Assembly (NCBI GenBank): GCA_022615255.1
Contig: JAKEHC010000134.1
Location: forward strand, 1 to 14,324
Length of the DNA: 14,324 bases
Origin: Candidatus Dadabacteria bacterium
GTDB taxonomy: Bacteria > Desulfobacterota_D > UBA1144 > Nemesobacterales > CSP1-2
Direction of reading: 5' to 3'
The first letter of the stretch is position 1. Every line of letters begins with the position of its first letter. Both the position numbers and the translations under genes were made by a program. Below the pieces are notes generated by a model. The model did no database searches and had not been told where the DNA came from. It worked only from the letters and a program-made list of their open reading frames with translations. Positions 1 to 6,846 of this stretch are shown piece after piece.

Positions 1-5
1 TCAAA

Positions 6-34
6 TTGACAAAGAGGGCTAAAATAAGTATAAT
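6..34 (+). promoter_or_regulatory. Consensus sigma-70 promoter of the clpP-clpX-lon operon
   Basis: The -35 box TTGACA (6-11) and -10 box TATAAT (29-34) both match the sigma-70 consensus at all six positions and are separated by the optimal 17 bp. Initiation about 7 nt after the -10 box would fall near base 41, leaving only about 5 nt before the clpP ATG at 46. No Shine-Dalgarno sequence fits in that space, so the transcript would be almost leaderless. The promoter call rests on sequence only. Confidence 0.85.
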
Positions 35-45
35 TAAACCACGAA

Positions 46-645
46 ATGTCCGCCTATGTGCCTATTGTTATAGAGCAGACCAACAGGGGAGAAAGGGCTT
101 ATGATATTTTCTCCCGTCTTTTAAAGGACAGGATAGTCTTTATAGGGTCACCAATTTCGGATGGGGTTGCGGACACCGTTATAGCTCAGCTTCTTTTTCT
201 TGAATCTGAAAATCCCGAGAAAGATATTTATGTTTATGTAAATTCCCCTGGTGGTCACGTCACTGCTGGGCTTGCTATTTATGATACAATTCAATACATA
301 AAGCCGGACGTAGCGACAATATGTATTGGACAGGCTGCCAGTATGGCTGCTTTGATTCTTGCGGCTGGCATGAAGGGGAAAAGGTATGCGCTTCCCCACG
401 CCCGTGTGATGCTTCATCAGGTATTAGGAGGTGTTGAGGGACAAGCTACGGACATAGAGATTCACGCGAAAGAAATACTGAGGGTTCGAGAGGAGATAAA
501 CCGAATTCTTGCAAAGCATATTGGGCAACCCCTAGAAAGAATAGCAAGGGATACAGAAAGGGATTTTTTCCTTACTGCTAAGGACGCACTAGAATACGGT
601 ATAGTTGATGCTATAATTACAAAAAGGGAGGAAGCGACAAAGTGA
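46..645 (+). CDS. clpP: ATP-dependent Clp protease proteolytic subunit ClpP
   Basis: This is the serine peptidase subunit that forms the tetradecameric degradation chamber and receives unfolded protein from ClpX. The 199-aa protein aligns along its whole length with ClpP, from VPIVIEQTNRGER near the N-terminus to the DTERDFFLTAKDALEYGIVD block near the end. The catalytic triad is visible as Ser99 (GQAASM), His124 (MLHQ) and Asp173 (ERDFF), each offset +2 from the mature E. coli numbering. There is almost no propeptide: the conserved core begins a few residues after Met1. Small departures from E. coli are HQVLGG instead of HQPLGG and SMAAL instead of SMGAF. The start at 46 is the only one that keeps the conserved N-terminal loop, which docks with the ATPase. 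Its stop overlaps the clpX start by two bases, implying translational coupling. Confidence 0.98.
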   Translation: MSAYVPIVIEQTNRGERAYDIFSRLLKDRIVFIGSPISDGVADTVIAQLLFLESENPEKDIYVYVNSPGGHVTAGLAIYDTIQYIKPDVATICIGQAASMAALILAAGMKGKRYALPHARVMLHQVLGGVEGQATDIEIHAKEILRVREEINRILAKHIGQPLERIARDTERDFFLTAKDALEYGIVDAIITKREEATK

Positions 646-1919
646 CTACCAGACGTGAAGGAAGAGACGGAAACCTTTATTGCTCATTCTGTGGAAAAAG
701 TCAGAAAGAGGTCAGAAAGCTGATTGCGGGTCCTACTGTGTACATCTGCAATGAGTGTATCGAATTATGCAACGAAATAATAGCGGAGGAAGAGGCAAAA
801 GAGGGACATCTAAAAAGGCGCTATTCTACCCTACCTACCCCGTATCAAATCAAGGCGTTCCTGGACGAGTATGTAATCAACCAGGAAAGGGCAAAAAAGA
901 TATTGGCTGTAGCCGTTTATAACCATTATAAGAGGATAGAGCTTAACGCTTATAGTGCCAAGAGAAGCAACGAAGTTGACGTTCAAAAGAGCAATATCCT
1001 TCTTATAGGTCCAACTGGGTGTGGGAAAACTCTATTGGCGCAGACACTGGCAAAGTTTCTCGACGTTCCATTTACAATAGTTGACGCTACATGCTACACG
1101 GAGGCAGGATACGTAGGTGAGGATGTTGAAAACATGATCGTAAGCCTTCTTCAAGCTGCAGATTATGATATTGAAAGGGCGTCAAAAGGTATTATATATA
1201 TAGATGAGATAGATAAACTGGCTCGTAAGTCAGGAGACAGCCCCTCGATTACAAGGGATGTGTCGGGTGAAGGCGTTCAACAGGCTCTTTTAAAGATCAT
1301 AGAGGGTACAAAAGCAAATGTTCCACCTAAAGGGGGGAGGAAGCATCCACAGCAGGAATTTATTCAGGTTGATACGACAAACATCCTTTTTATCTGCGGC
1401 GGCGCGTTTTGCGGGCTAGAGGATACAATCGGGCGTAGGATTGGCGAAAAATCAATCGGTTTTGAAGCAAAACTCGGAAAAAGAGAGGAAATGGGCTTGG
1501 GTGAGATTTTGAAAGAGGTTCAGCCTGAGGATTTGACAAAGTTTGGTATGATACCTGAGTTTGTTGGAAGGGTTCCAGTCATCGCGACTCTGGATGAGCT
1601 TGACGAAAAAACATTTGTTGAAATACTCACAAAACCAAAGAACGCTGTTGTAAAACAGTTCCAGAAGCTTATGGAGCTTGAAGGGGTAGAGCTTGAGTTC
1701 ACAGAGGGCGCATTAAAGACAATCGCCCATGAGGCTTTAAAAAGAAAGACGGGGGCGCGTGGGCTTAGGGCTATAATTGAATCTATAATGCTTGATATTT
1801 CTTACGAGGTTCCATCACTAAAGGGTCTTAGGCGTTGTGTAATCACCGAGGAATTAGTAGGCGGTACAGGTGTGCCACTTTTCTTCTATGAAGAAGAAAG
1901 GCGTTTAGGTTCTGGATAA
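642..1919 (+). CDS. clpX: ATP-dependent Clp protease ATP-binding subunit ClpX
   Basis: ClpX is the AAA+ hexameric unfoldase that recognises tagged substrates and threads them into ClpP. The 425-aa product has the N-terminal zinc-binding domain with Cys14, Cys17, Cys36 and Cys39. The AAA+ module follows: Walker A GPTGCGKT (123-130, Cys where Ser is commoner), pore loop GYVG (156-159), Walker B IIYIDEI (184-190), the RKH loop (233-235), the Arg-finger region FVGR (307-310) and sensor-2 GAR (371-373). The IGF loop (272-274) that docks onto ClpP is intact, so ClpXP assembly is expected. The start is GTG, embedded in the clpP stop (GTGA). A purine-rich ribosome-binding site (GGGAGGA, 626-632) lies about 9 nt upstream inside clpP. 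Length and domain order are normal for the family. Confidence 0.98.
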   Translation: MTTRREGRDGNLYCSFCGKSQKEVRKLIAGPTVYICNECIELCNEIIAEEEAKEGHLKRRYSTLPTPYQIKAFLDEYVINQERAKKILAVAVYNHYKRIELNAYSAKRSNEVDVQKSNILLIGPTGCGKTLLAQTLAKFLDVPFTIVDATCYTEAGYVGEDVENMIVSLLQAADYDIERASKGIIYIDEIDKLARKSGDSPSITRDVSGEGVQQALLKIIEGTKANVPPKGGRKHPQQEFIQVDTTNILFICGGAFCGLEDTIGRRIGEKSIGFEAKLGKREEMGLGEILKEVQPEDLTKFGMIPEFVGRVPVIATLDELDEKTFVEILTKPKNAVVKQFQKLMELEGVELEFTEGALKTIAHEALKRKTGARGLRAIIESIMLDISYEVPSLKGLRRCVITEELVGGTGVPLFFYEEERRLGSG

Positions 1920-1942
1920 ATTGATTAGTCAAGGAGAATAAA

Positions 1943-4381
1943 ATGCCAATGTTTTTTAAGTTTGATGGAGAAAGAAAGCAGGAGTTAATGACTATTCCTC
2001 TACTTCCACTTCGGGATGTAGTGATTTTCCCGTATATGGTGGCTCCCCTCTTCGTAGGACGTGAGAAATCAATTCGTGCGCTTGAGGAGGCGATGAGAAA
2101 GGATAAAGAGATTCTTCTCGCCGCTCAGAAAGACGCTAAGACCAACGATCCAAATGAAGAGGATATATATAGAATCGGAACGATAGGCACGATAATACAG
2201 ATGCTGCGTCTTCCTGATGGAACTGTGAAGGTTCTAGTAGAGGGAAAAAGAAGGGCTCAAGTCATTCGTTACGTGCCTAATCCAAGCTTCTTTACGGTTG
2301 AGGCAGAGAGGATTTCTGAAGTGGATGACGCAGGGGTTGAGACCGAGGCGCTTATGCGTACCCTTGTTACAGCATTTGAAAATTATGTAAAGCTGAATAA
2401 AAAGATTCCGTCCGAGGTTCTAGTAACTATATCTTCTATTGATGAACCAGGTCGCCTTGCAGACACGATTGCTTCACATCTCGGGCTTAAGCTTCAAGAT
2501 AAGCAAGAGATACTTGAGTGCACTAGCCCCGCAGAGAGGCTGGAAAAGCTTTATGAGAAGCTGCAGGGTGAGGTAGAAATCCTTCAAATTGAAAAGAGGA
2601 TTAGGACAAGGGTAAAGAAGCAGATGGAAAAGGCACAGAAGGAATACTACCTCACTGAACAGATGCGGGCTATCCAAAAAGAGCTTGGGGAGAAGGATGA
2701 TCTTAAATCGGAGATTCAGGAGTTTGAAGAAAGGTTAAAACAGAAGAGCCTTTCTGAGGAGGTTGAGCAGAAGGTTAAGCGCGAGCTTAAAAAGCTTAAG
2801 ATGATGTCTCCTATGTCGGCTGAGGCTACTGTTGTTAGAAACTACATTGACTGGCTACTATCACTCCCTTGGGCAAATGAAAAGACAGAAGACAGGCTTG
2901 ATCTTGACGAAGCGACTAAGATACTGGAAGAAGACCATTATGGGCTTGAGAAGCCGAAGGAGAGGATAGTCGAATATCTAGCTGTTCGCGCCCTTACAAA
3001 GAAACTGAAAGGACCAATACTGTGCTTTGTCGGGCCTCCAGGTGTCGGTAAAACCTCGCTCGCTAAATCTATAGCGCGTGCCATGGGAAGAAAGTTTGTA
3101 AGGATGTCTCTTGGGGGCGTTAGGGACGAAGCTGAAATCAGGGGCCATCGTCGCACTTATATCGGCGCTCTTCCAGGAAAGATTATACAGGGGATGAGAA
3201 AAGCAGGAACTATTAACCCAGTTTTCCTGCTTGATGAAATAGATAAGCTCGGCATGGATTTTAGAGGCGATCCGTCGGCTGCACTTCTTGAGGCATTGGA
3301 CCCGGAGCAGAATCATATGTTCAATGACCACTACATTGATGCTGACTATGATCTCTCAAACGTGCTTTTTATAACCACTGCAAATGTGCTTCATACTATT
3401 CCTTGGGCGCTTCAGGATAGGATGGAGATCATAAGACTCCCCGGCTATACTGAGGATGAAAAGCTCCAGATCGCAAAGCGATTTTTGATCCCAAAACAGC
3501 TTGAGTTACATGGACTAAAAACTGAGAACTTTAAAATAAACGATAGCGGGGTGTTAATCGTGATAAGGCAGTACACTCGTGAGTCTGGCGTTAGAACGCT
3601 TGAGCGCGAGCTTGCAACGATTTGTAGAAAGGTGGCTAAAGAGGTGGTTAAGCATGGCCCCGATCATGCGATGAAGATTAACTCTAATGCTATCCACAAG
3701 TTTCTAGGAATCCCAAAGTTCAGGTTTGGAGAAATCGAAGAGAAGGATCAAATCGGGATTGCAACAGGGCTTGCCTGGACAGAGGTAGGTGGCGAGTTAC
3801 TCACGATAGAGGTTGCGATAGTGCCTGGTAAGGGGACTTTTACAATTACGGGGAAACTCGGAGAAGTGATGCAGGAATCCGCCCAGGCCGCTATGAGCTA
3901 TGTGAGATCTAGGGCTGAAAAACTCGGGCTTGAGCGTTATTTTTATCAAAAAGTAGACATTCACATACATGTTCCGGAGGGCGCTACTCCTAAAGACGGA
4001 CCTTCAGCAGGTATCGCAATAGCTACAGCAATCGTATCCGCTCTTATAAAGAGGCCGGTGCAGCACGATTTGGCGATGACTGGAGAGATTACGCTCCGCG
4101 GGAGGGTGCTACCCATTGGCGGACTCAAGGAAAAGATTCTTGCGGCTCATCGCGGAAGGGTAAAAGAGGTCATTATACCTCGTGAGAATGAGAAGGACCT
4201 AAAGGATATATCGGAAAAGATATTGAGGGATGTTAAGCTTAAAATGGTCGAGCACATGGATGAGGTCATCAGAGAAGCTCTTGTGTCAGATGAGCAGATA
4301 CTACCTGATATAGTGACTCCGCCGCTTGGCTCTCTTCCCATTGACGAGGGTCTTGTTCAGACTAATATTAATCTTTCTTGA
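1943..4381 (+). CDS. lon: ATP-dependent protease La (Lon)
   Basis: Lon is a homohexameric cytosolic protease that carries its ATPase and peptidase on one chain and degrades misfolded and short-lived regulatory proteins. The 812-aa product has the N-terminal LON substrate-binding domain (about residues 16-210, beginning IPLLPLRDVVIFP). A helical/coiled-coil linker follows (about 210-300). The AAA+ module has Walker A GPPGVGKT (364-371) and Walker B FLLDEID (428-434). The C-terminal Lon protease domain has catalytic Ser688 in PKDGPSAG and Lys731 in GGLKEK, spaced 43 residues apart as in E. coli Lon. The ATG at 1943 has an AGGAG ribosome-binding site at 1932-1936, spaced 6 nt. The gap to clpX is only 23 bp with no promoter seen, so it is probably read from the clpP promoter. 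All key residues are present. Confidence 0.98.
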   Translation: MPMFFKFDGERKQELMTIPLLPLRDVVIFPYMVAPLFVGREKSIRALEEAMRKDKEILLAAQKDAKTNDPNEEDIYRIGTIGTIIQMLRLPDGTVKVLVEGKRRAQVIRYVPNPSFFTVEAERISEVDDAGVETEALMRTLVTAFENYVKLNKKIPSEVLVTISSIDEPGRLADTIASHLGLKLQDKQEILECTSPAERLEKLYEKLQGEVEILQIEKRIRTRVKKQMEKAQKEYYLTEQMRAIQKELGEKDDLKSEIQEFEERLKQKSLSEEVEQKVKRELKKLKMMSPMSAEATVVRNYIDWLLSLPWANEKTEDRLDLDEATKILEEDHYGLEKPKERIVEYLAVRALTKKLKGPILCFVGPPGVGKTSLAKSIARAMGRKFVRMSLGGVRDEAEIRGHRRTYIGALPGKIIQGMRKAGTINPVFLLDEIDKLGMDFRGDPSAALLEALDPEQNHMFNDHYIDADYDLSNVLFITTANVLHTIPWALQDRMEIIRLPGYTEDEKLQIAKRFLIPKQLELHGLKTENFKINDSGVLIVIRQYTRESGVRTLERELATICRKVAKEVVKHGPDHAMKINSNAIHKFLGIPKFRFGEIEEKDQIGIATGLAWTEVGGELLTIEVAIVPGKGTFTITGKLGEVMQESAQAAMSYVRSRAEKLGLERYFYQKVDIHIHVPEGATPKDGPSAGIAIATAIVSALIKRPVQHDLAMTGEITLRGRVLPIGGLKEKILAAHRGRVKEVIIPRENEKDLKDISEKILRDVKLKMVEHMDEVIREALVSDEQILPDIVTPPLGSLPIDEGLVQTNINLS

Positions 4382-4395
4382 CAAGCTCTAAAAAT

Positions 4396-4451
4396 CGATG
4401 CAGGATACATGAAGCATGATGCAGAAATCATCTAATGTATCTATTGCATCG
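4396..4451. repeat. Imperfect inverted repeat just after lon
   Basis: The left arm (4396-4410) and right arm (4435-4451) pair as CGATGCA with TGCATCG and GATACAT with ATGTATC. A small unequal bulge separates the two blocks, and the loop is 24 nt. It lies 15 bp after the lon stop and is followed by a short T-rich run (4452-4455). It could be the operon's terminator, but the stem is not GC-rich and the T-run is short, so a generic stem-loop or repeat relic is equally possible. Confidence 0.5.
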
Positions 4452-4455
4452 TTTT

Positions 4456-4485
4456 ATTCGTGTAAATTCGTGTTCATTAGTGGTT
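4456..4485. repeat. Three-unit decamer tandem repeat
   Basis: Three consecutive 10-bp units occupy this stretch: ATTCGTGTAA, ATTCGTGTTC and ATTAGTGGTT. The first two share eight of ten bases and the third is more diverged. The array sits between the post-lon inverted repeat and tRNA-Val. It has no coding potential that I can support. I infer an intergenic dispersed repeat. Confidence 0.6.
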
Positions 4486-4509
4486 AAATATTAAAGAATC
4501 TAAAAGGAG

Positions 4510-4584
4510 GGGCGGTTAGCTCAGTGGGAGAGCGCTTGCCTTACAAGCAAGAGGTCACTGGTTCGATACCGGTACCGCCCACCA
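4510..4584 (+). tRNA. tRNA-Val (anticodon UAC)
   Basis: A full cloverleaf can be drawn. The acceptor stem is GGGCGGT with ACCGCCC, the D-arm begins with GCTC, and the anticodon stem CTTGC/GCAAG encloses loop CTTACAA with anticodon TAC at 4542-4544. The T-arm ACTGG/CCGGT encloses TTCGATA. The discriminator A (4581) is followed by an encoded CCA (4582-4584). It decodes GUA and, with wobble modification, other Val codons. Confidence 0.97.
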
Positions 4585-4670
4585 TCTAAAAATATCAGAT
4601 TTTAGATTTCGGATTTCGGAGTTAGAAGTAGTTTTTTAAGTTCGCAATCCACGATCAAAAATCCGAAATC
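4584..4670. repeat. Nested inverted repeats between the two tRNAs
   Basis: Two inverted repeats fill the tRNA spacer. The first has 8-bp perfect arms, ATCTAAAA (4584-4591) and TTTTAGAT (4600-4607), with an 8-nt loop. The second has 12-bp perfect arms, GATTTCGGATTT (4605-4616) and AAATCCGAAATC (4659-4670), with a 42-nt loop. The left arm also contains a short direct reiteration of ATTTCGG. They may be a miniature dispersed repeat or structured RNA that affects tRNA processing. The sequence alone does not decide. Confidence 0.6.
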
Positions 4671-4676
4671 GAAGGG

Positions 4677-4754
4677 GGGGCCGTAGTTCAGCCCGGTTAG
4701 AACGCTGGCCTGTCAAGCCAGAGGTCGCGGGTTCGAGTCCCGTCGGCCCCGCCA
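4677..4754 (+). tRNA. tRNA-Asp (anticodon GUC)
   Basis: The acceptor stem GGGGCCG pairs with CGGCCCC (4744-4750). The anticodon stem CTGGC/GCCAG encloses CTGTCAA with anticodon GTC at 4712-4714. The T-arm GCGGG/CCCGT encloses TTCGAGT, with one G-T pair. The discriminator G (4751), the identity base expected for Asp, is followed by an encoded CCA (4752-4754). It lies 92 bp after tRNA-Val in the same orientation, so the pair may be cotranscribed. Confidence 0.97.
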
Positions 4755-5110
4755 TAAAAATTCCTTTAATGTTGATCAGTCTCTAATTTTTTATTCCGAA
4801 CCTTGGATTAGTTTGAAATCTCCAAGATTCATGAGCTTATTCTATTCCAACAGTATTAAACACTGCATAAGATAGCTTTTATCTGCAAAAAGAAAGAGCT
4901 TGATAAAGTAACAATAATCCAGTAGAGTTTAACAAGATAGTCAATGGCGTGAGTTCTATAGGGGTGATGATTTAGCGATTTGCGGTTGAAAAAAGGGTCT
5001 GAATAGACCAGGAACAGTTTTTGAAAAATGATCAGGGTGTAAAAAAACAATAATAGATAAAGTGTGATTACATAATGGTTTTTTAGTATGACTGCTACAA
5101 AAGAGGGAAA
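4755..5110. other. Gene-free AT-rich interval between tRNA-Asp and the cold-shock gene
   Basis: I see no supportable gene here. Two small stem-loops can be drawn: CTTGGA (4802-4807) with TCCAAG (4821-4826), and GGTCT (4996-5000) with AGACC (5005-5009) around GAAT. Neither has the GC-rich stem and immediate T-run of a good terminator. A 64-codon minus-strand open frame at 4856-5050 has no recognisable features and is probably chance. The 3' part may be a long cold-shock leader, but no convincing promoter was found. Confidence 0.5.
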
Positions 5111-5113
5111 GTG

Positions 5114-5329
5114 ATGAAAGGAACCATAAAGAGATTAATAAGGGATAGAGGATTCGGATTTATTAAGGCTGAGGATGGAAGAGAAATATTTTTCCATCGG
5201 ACAGCTGTTGCCGATACAAATTTTGAATCCTTGACGGAGGGTCAGTCCGTAGAGTTTGATGTTGAAAAAAATTCGAAGGACTCTCGAACCAAAGGACCTC
5301 GTGCTGTGAATGTGCGTCTAAAAGTTTAA
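5114..5329 (+). CDS. Cold-shock-domain single-strand nucleic-acid-binding protein
   Basis: This 71-aa protein is a single cold-shock domain, a five-stranded OB fold that binds single-stranded RNA or DNA and often acts as an RNA chaperone. RNP1 is seen as RGFGFI (12-17), RNP2 as IFFHR (25-29), and the C-terminal strand as KGPRAVNV (60-67). In strand 1 the usual aromatic pair of KWF is replaced by Arg-Leu (IKRLIRD), so one nucleic-acid stacking position is missing. ATG at 5114 is preferred over the GTG at 5111 because GAGGG at 5103-5107 is then 6 nt away, and because Met-Lys-Gly is the usual family beginning. The stop is followed in the same frame by a long open stretch. A decayed relative lies at 7142-7311. 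Confidence 0.93.
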   Translation: MKGTIKRLIRDRGFGFIKAEDGREIFFHRTAVADTNFESLTEGQSVEFDVEKNSKDSRTKGPRAVNVRLKV

Positions 5330-5578
5330 CCGCTGCTCACAGAAGAAAGCCGTTTCTTATCGCTTCTTGGAAGCATTTTCCAATATCTATTCGGAAAGGT
5401 TTTCAAATGGGGTTTTGATTCGTCCGTGGTGAAAACAAGGTTTAAGACAGTATTAGAGGTATTTATCAGATGGCAGGATGATCATGAATTTTATGCCAAT
5501 GAGCTTAAAGAGAATTATAGACATTCTAAATTTATGTGGGTTAAGGTGGTTTCAAAAATTTATGATGATCAGGACTAA
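5330..5578 (+). other. 82-codon open stretch in frame behind the cold-shock stop; possible small protein
   Basis: From the cold-shock TAA (5327-5329) the same reading frame stays open for 82 codons to a TAA at 5576-5578. The encoded composition looks protein-like, for example LLGSIFQYLFGKVFKWGF and FYANELKENYRHSKFMW. There is no ATG near its beginning. The best internal starts are adjacent GTG codons at 5426 and 5429, giving 50 or 49 aa (MVKTRFKTVLEVFIRWQDD), without a clear ribosome-binding site. It ends 8 bp before the sigma factor start. It could be a small independent gene, a readthrough extension of the cold-shock protein, or the relic of a gene that lost its start. I recognise no family. 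Confidence 0.3.
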
Positions 5579-5586
5579 ATAGGAAA

Positions 5587-6792
5587 ATGGCAAAAAATAC
5601 AGAACTTGGCAATGTGTTTGAGAAGTGGCCAATCGATGAATTCGTGGGAACTTATGAACAGGATGAGATTATTAACCCAATTGGTTCCGGTAATGAATTT
5701 CTGTTGGATATACCCGATCCCGAAGTTGAGATTCGAATTGAGACTCAAAAGACTCTCGCTCTAAAGGAAAAGAGGAAAGAAAAAGCCCCTAATGAAGATG
5801 TTAGACTCCTGCAATCATACATGAAAGAGGTGGGAGAAGAACGCCTTTTTAACAAAAAAAAGGAAATTGAGACTGCAGCGAAGATTAAAAGCTGTGAGGT
5901 GAGGGTTAGGGAGATAAAGCTTACTTTAGATAAGCTTTTCGGTACAAACATGGAAGAGGATTCTAAAGAATTAACGCGAAAAAAGCTTAAGGTCATCTTG
6001 AAGGGAGGAAATAAAACCAAGTTAGCGAAGAGGCTTATTGCCCTTATAGACTTATATTCAAATAAGGTAAAAGACCTCAAAGCAGGATTTATAAAGGCAA
6101 ACCTCAGGCTCGTTTTAGTTTTTACTAAAAGATACTTGGGACGCGGTCTCCCTCTTACCGATCTAATACAGGAGGGAAATATCGGTCTTATGAAAGCTGT
6201 TGACAGGTTTGACCATACACGCGGATACAAATTTTCTACTTACGCCTCTTGGTGGATAAACCAAGGAATGTCGAGGGCTATATTAGAGCAGACGGGAAGC
6301 ATAAAGGTGCCGGTTTATGTGCTTGAGCAGGCAAACAAGGTTTACAAAGCGAGTTCGATGCTATCCACTGAGAATGATGGGAAACCTCATCCTGAGGAGA
6401 TATCTAAGATATCGGGAATATCTTTAAAATGGGTAAAACGCGTGTTAGAATCTACTAAGTATGCAGCCTCTCTTGACGCTCCTATAATTAGTGAAGCGGA
6501 AACCACCCTTAAAGAATTTATACCCGATGAGAATTTTTCTACTGCTGATTCAGTTGTAGCGGGGACCGATCTATCGGAGAGGATTAAACAAGCCTTGTCA
6601 ACGCTTAATCCAAGAGAGGAACAGATAGTCAGAATGAGATTTGGTATTGGCTATGAAACCGAACATACGCTTGACCAGGTTGGCAAGCAATTTAACTTAA
6701 CTCGAGAGAGAATCAGGCAGATTGAGCAGCGTGCGCTTGAGAAAATAGAAGAATCGGAGATAGCAATATTGCTTAAAAGCTTTCTTGAATAA
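5587..6792 (+). CDS. RNA polymerase sigma-70 family factor, RpoD/RpoS-like (group 2)
   Basis: This is an initiation factor that directs core RNA polymerase to promoters. The 401-aa protein has region 1.2 (about 71-100, DVRLLQSYMKEVGEE) and a short non-conserved insert (about 105-165). Region 2 follows (about 166-236, with DLIQEGNIGLMKAVDRF and FSTYASWW), then region 3 and region 4 (about 326-400). In region 4 the helix-turn-helix TLDQVGKQFNLTRERIRQIEQ (361-381) keeps the -35-contacting residues. The N-terminus lacks a large region 1.1, so it resembles an alternative primary-like factor rather than the housekeeping RpoD. Region 2.4 reads WWINQGMSR against WWIRQAITR in E. coli RpoD, so the -10-contact surface is altered. 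AGGA (5581-5584) precedes the ATG at unusually short spacing. Confidence 0.92.
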   Translation: MAKNTELGNVFEKWPIDEFVGTYEQDEIINPIGSGNEFLLDIPDPEVEIRIETQKTLALKEKRKEKAPNEDVRLLQSYMKEVGEERLFNKKKEIETAAKIKSCEVRVREIKLTLDKLFGTNMEEDSKELTRKKLKVILKGGNKTKLAKRLIALIDLYSNKVKDLKAGFIKANLRLVLVFTKRYLGRGLPLTDLIQEGNIGLMKAVDRFDHTRGYKFSTYASWWINQGMSRAILEQTGSIKVPVYVLEQANKVYKASSMLSTENDGKPHPEEISKISGISLKWVKRVLESTKYAASLDAPIISEAETTLKEFIPDENFSTADSVVAGTDLSERIKQALSTLNPREEQIVRMRFGIGYETEHTLDQVGKQFNLTRERIRQIEQRALEKIEESEIAILLKSFLE

Positions 6793-6846
6793 ATGAAGAG
6801 GGTTTTTGATTTATGGTAATACAAACAATTAAATCAGAGAGTTTGA

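Noticed and set aside
2978..3331. 117-codon minus-strand open frame inside lon
   Set aside because: It lies wholly within the conserved AAA+ domain of lon, whose every motif is intact. It is an antisense shadow.
4856..5050. 64-codon minus-strand open frame in the gene-free interval
   Set aside because: No ribosome-binding site, no recognisable motif, and composition as expected from AT-rich non-coding DNA read in reverse.
5015..5110. Promoter for the cold-shock gene
   Set aside because: TTGAAA near 5020 and AT-rich -10-like stretches exist, but none pair at 16-18 bp spacing.
5745..6230. 161-codon minus-strand open frame inside the sigma factor gene
   Set aside because: Long but antisense to conserved regions 1.2 to 2, with Ser/Phe/Leu-rich composition typical of reverse reading of Lys/Glu-rich coding DNA.
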